Shown here: positions 13,791 to 13,900 of the stretch, piece by piece
Position numbering within the stretch: position 1 is the first letter of the stretch
Layout: every line of letters begins with the position of its first letter
Assembly (NCBI GenBank): GCA_934254725.1
Contig: CAKQLR010000050.1
Location: 1 to 13,900 of the forward strand
Reading direction: 5' to 3'
DNA from: an uncultured Clostridia bacterium
GTDB lineage: Bacteria; Bacillota; Clostridia; Christensenellales; Borkfalkiaceae
DNA: 13,900 nt
Made by a program: the position numbers and the translations under genes
Notes under the pieces: generated by a model
Seen by the model: the letters and a program-made list of their open reading frames with translations, nothing else
What the model was told of the DNA's origin: nothing
The model's database searches: none

Positions 13791-13900
13791 TTATAACGGA
13801 TATTTCTCTTCGATGTCGAAATAAAGACCGTTCAGTTCTGCGTATTCCCATTCTTGTATGCACTCTAAACACTCGGTATAAGCAACACGCTCTCCGTATT
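13791..13900 (-). CDS. C-terminal end of a minus-strand gene (partial)
   Basis: Reading the minus strand from the right edge, 35 codons are open and end in a TAA at 13793-13791. The visible C-terminus is acidic and aromatic (EYAELNGLYFDIEEKYPL), with two cysteines in a CLEC motif. The start lies outside the window. No family was recognised. The frame is convergent with the genes to its left, and no T-tract hairpin separates them. Confidence is limited because only a short stretch can be seen. Confidence 0.55.
   Translation of the reverse strand, partial: YGERVAYTECLECIQEWEYAELNGLYFDIEEKYPL

Noticed and set aside
1..13900. tRNA, rRNA, insertion sequences, integrase or attachment sites
   Set aside because: No transposase, integrase or RNA gene signature, and no terminal repeats, were seen; a mobile-island origin is therefore only a suspicion.

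Overview
The window looks like an accessory (defence or stress island) region of a Gram-positive, probably clostridial bacterium. The DNA is moderately AT-rich, almost every gene has an AAGGAG/GGAGG-type ribosome binding site, genes are tightly packed, and the one clear promoter is a perfect sigma-A site. The species cannot be named from sequence alone. No rRNA, tRNA, transposase, cas gene or CRISPR array was found.

Region A (1-4634) is a compact operon entering from the left edge. It holds a Ser/Thr-kinase-like protein with a C-terminal zinc ribbon (5' end outside the window), a small FtsK-gamma-like winged-helix protein, two tandem TerY-like vWA proteins, a PP2C phosphatase, a C-terminally anchored membrane protein and a 59-residue two-helix membrane peptide. 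The kinase, vWA and PP2C genes make up a TerY-P-type phospho-signalling triad.

Region B (4646-11625) begins with a perfect TTGACA-17-TATAAT promoter whose -35 box lies inside a perfect 11-3-11 palindrome, a strong operator candidate. It ends at a clear rho-independent terminator. Its genes encode a 518-residue protein with an internal duplication, a stand-alone CARF-domain protein, a sigma-70-family protein, an 866-residue Sel1-repeat protein whose C-terminus carries an RNPSSH (RNx3H) HEPN RNase motif, a small protein, and an unrecognised 247-residue protein with faint uracil-DNA-glycosylase-like traits.

Region C (11626-13567) is a run of four very short, well-spaced ORFs with good ribosome binding sites, then a second, divergent Sel1-like protein and a 75-residue hypothetical. 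After it comes a 223-base non-coding stretch dense in inverted repeats, and then the C-terminal end of a convergent minus-strand gene.

The most interesting inference is that regions A and B form one system. A phospho-relay (kinase, PP2C, vWA scaffold) would be paired with a nucleotide sensor (CARF), a dedicated sigma factor and a Sel1-HEPN RNase-like effector. CARF and HEPN are normally fused in Csm6/Csx1 but here sit in separate genes flanking a sigma factor, with no CRISPR machinery in view. The domain calls rest on motifs visible in the sequence. The joint function is inference.
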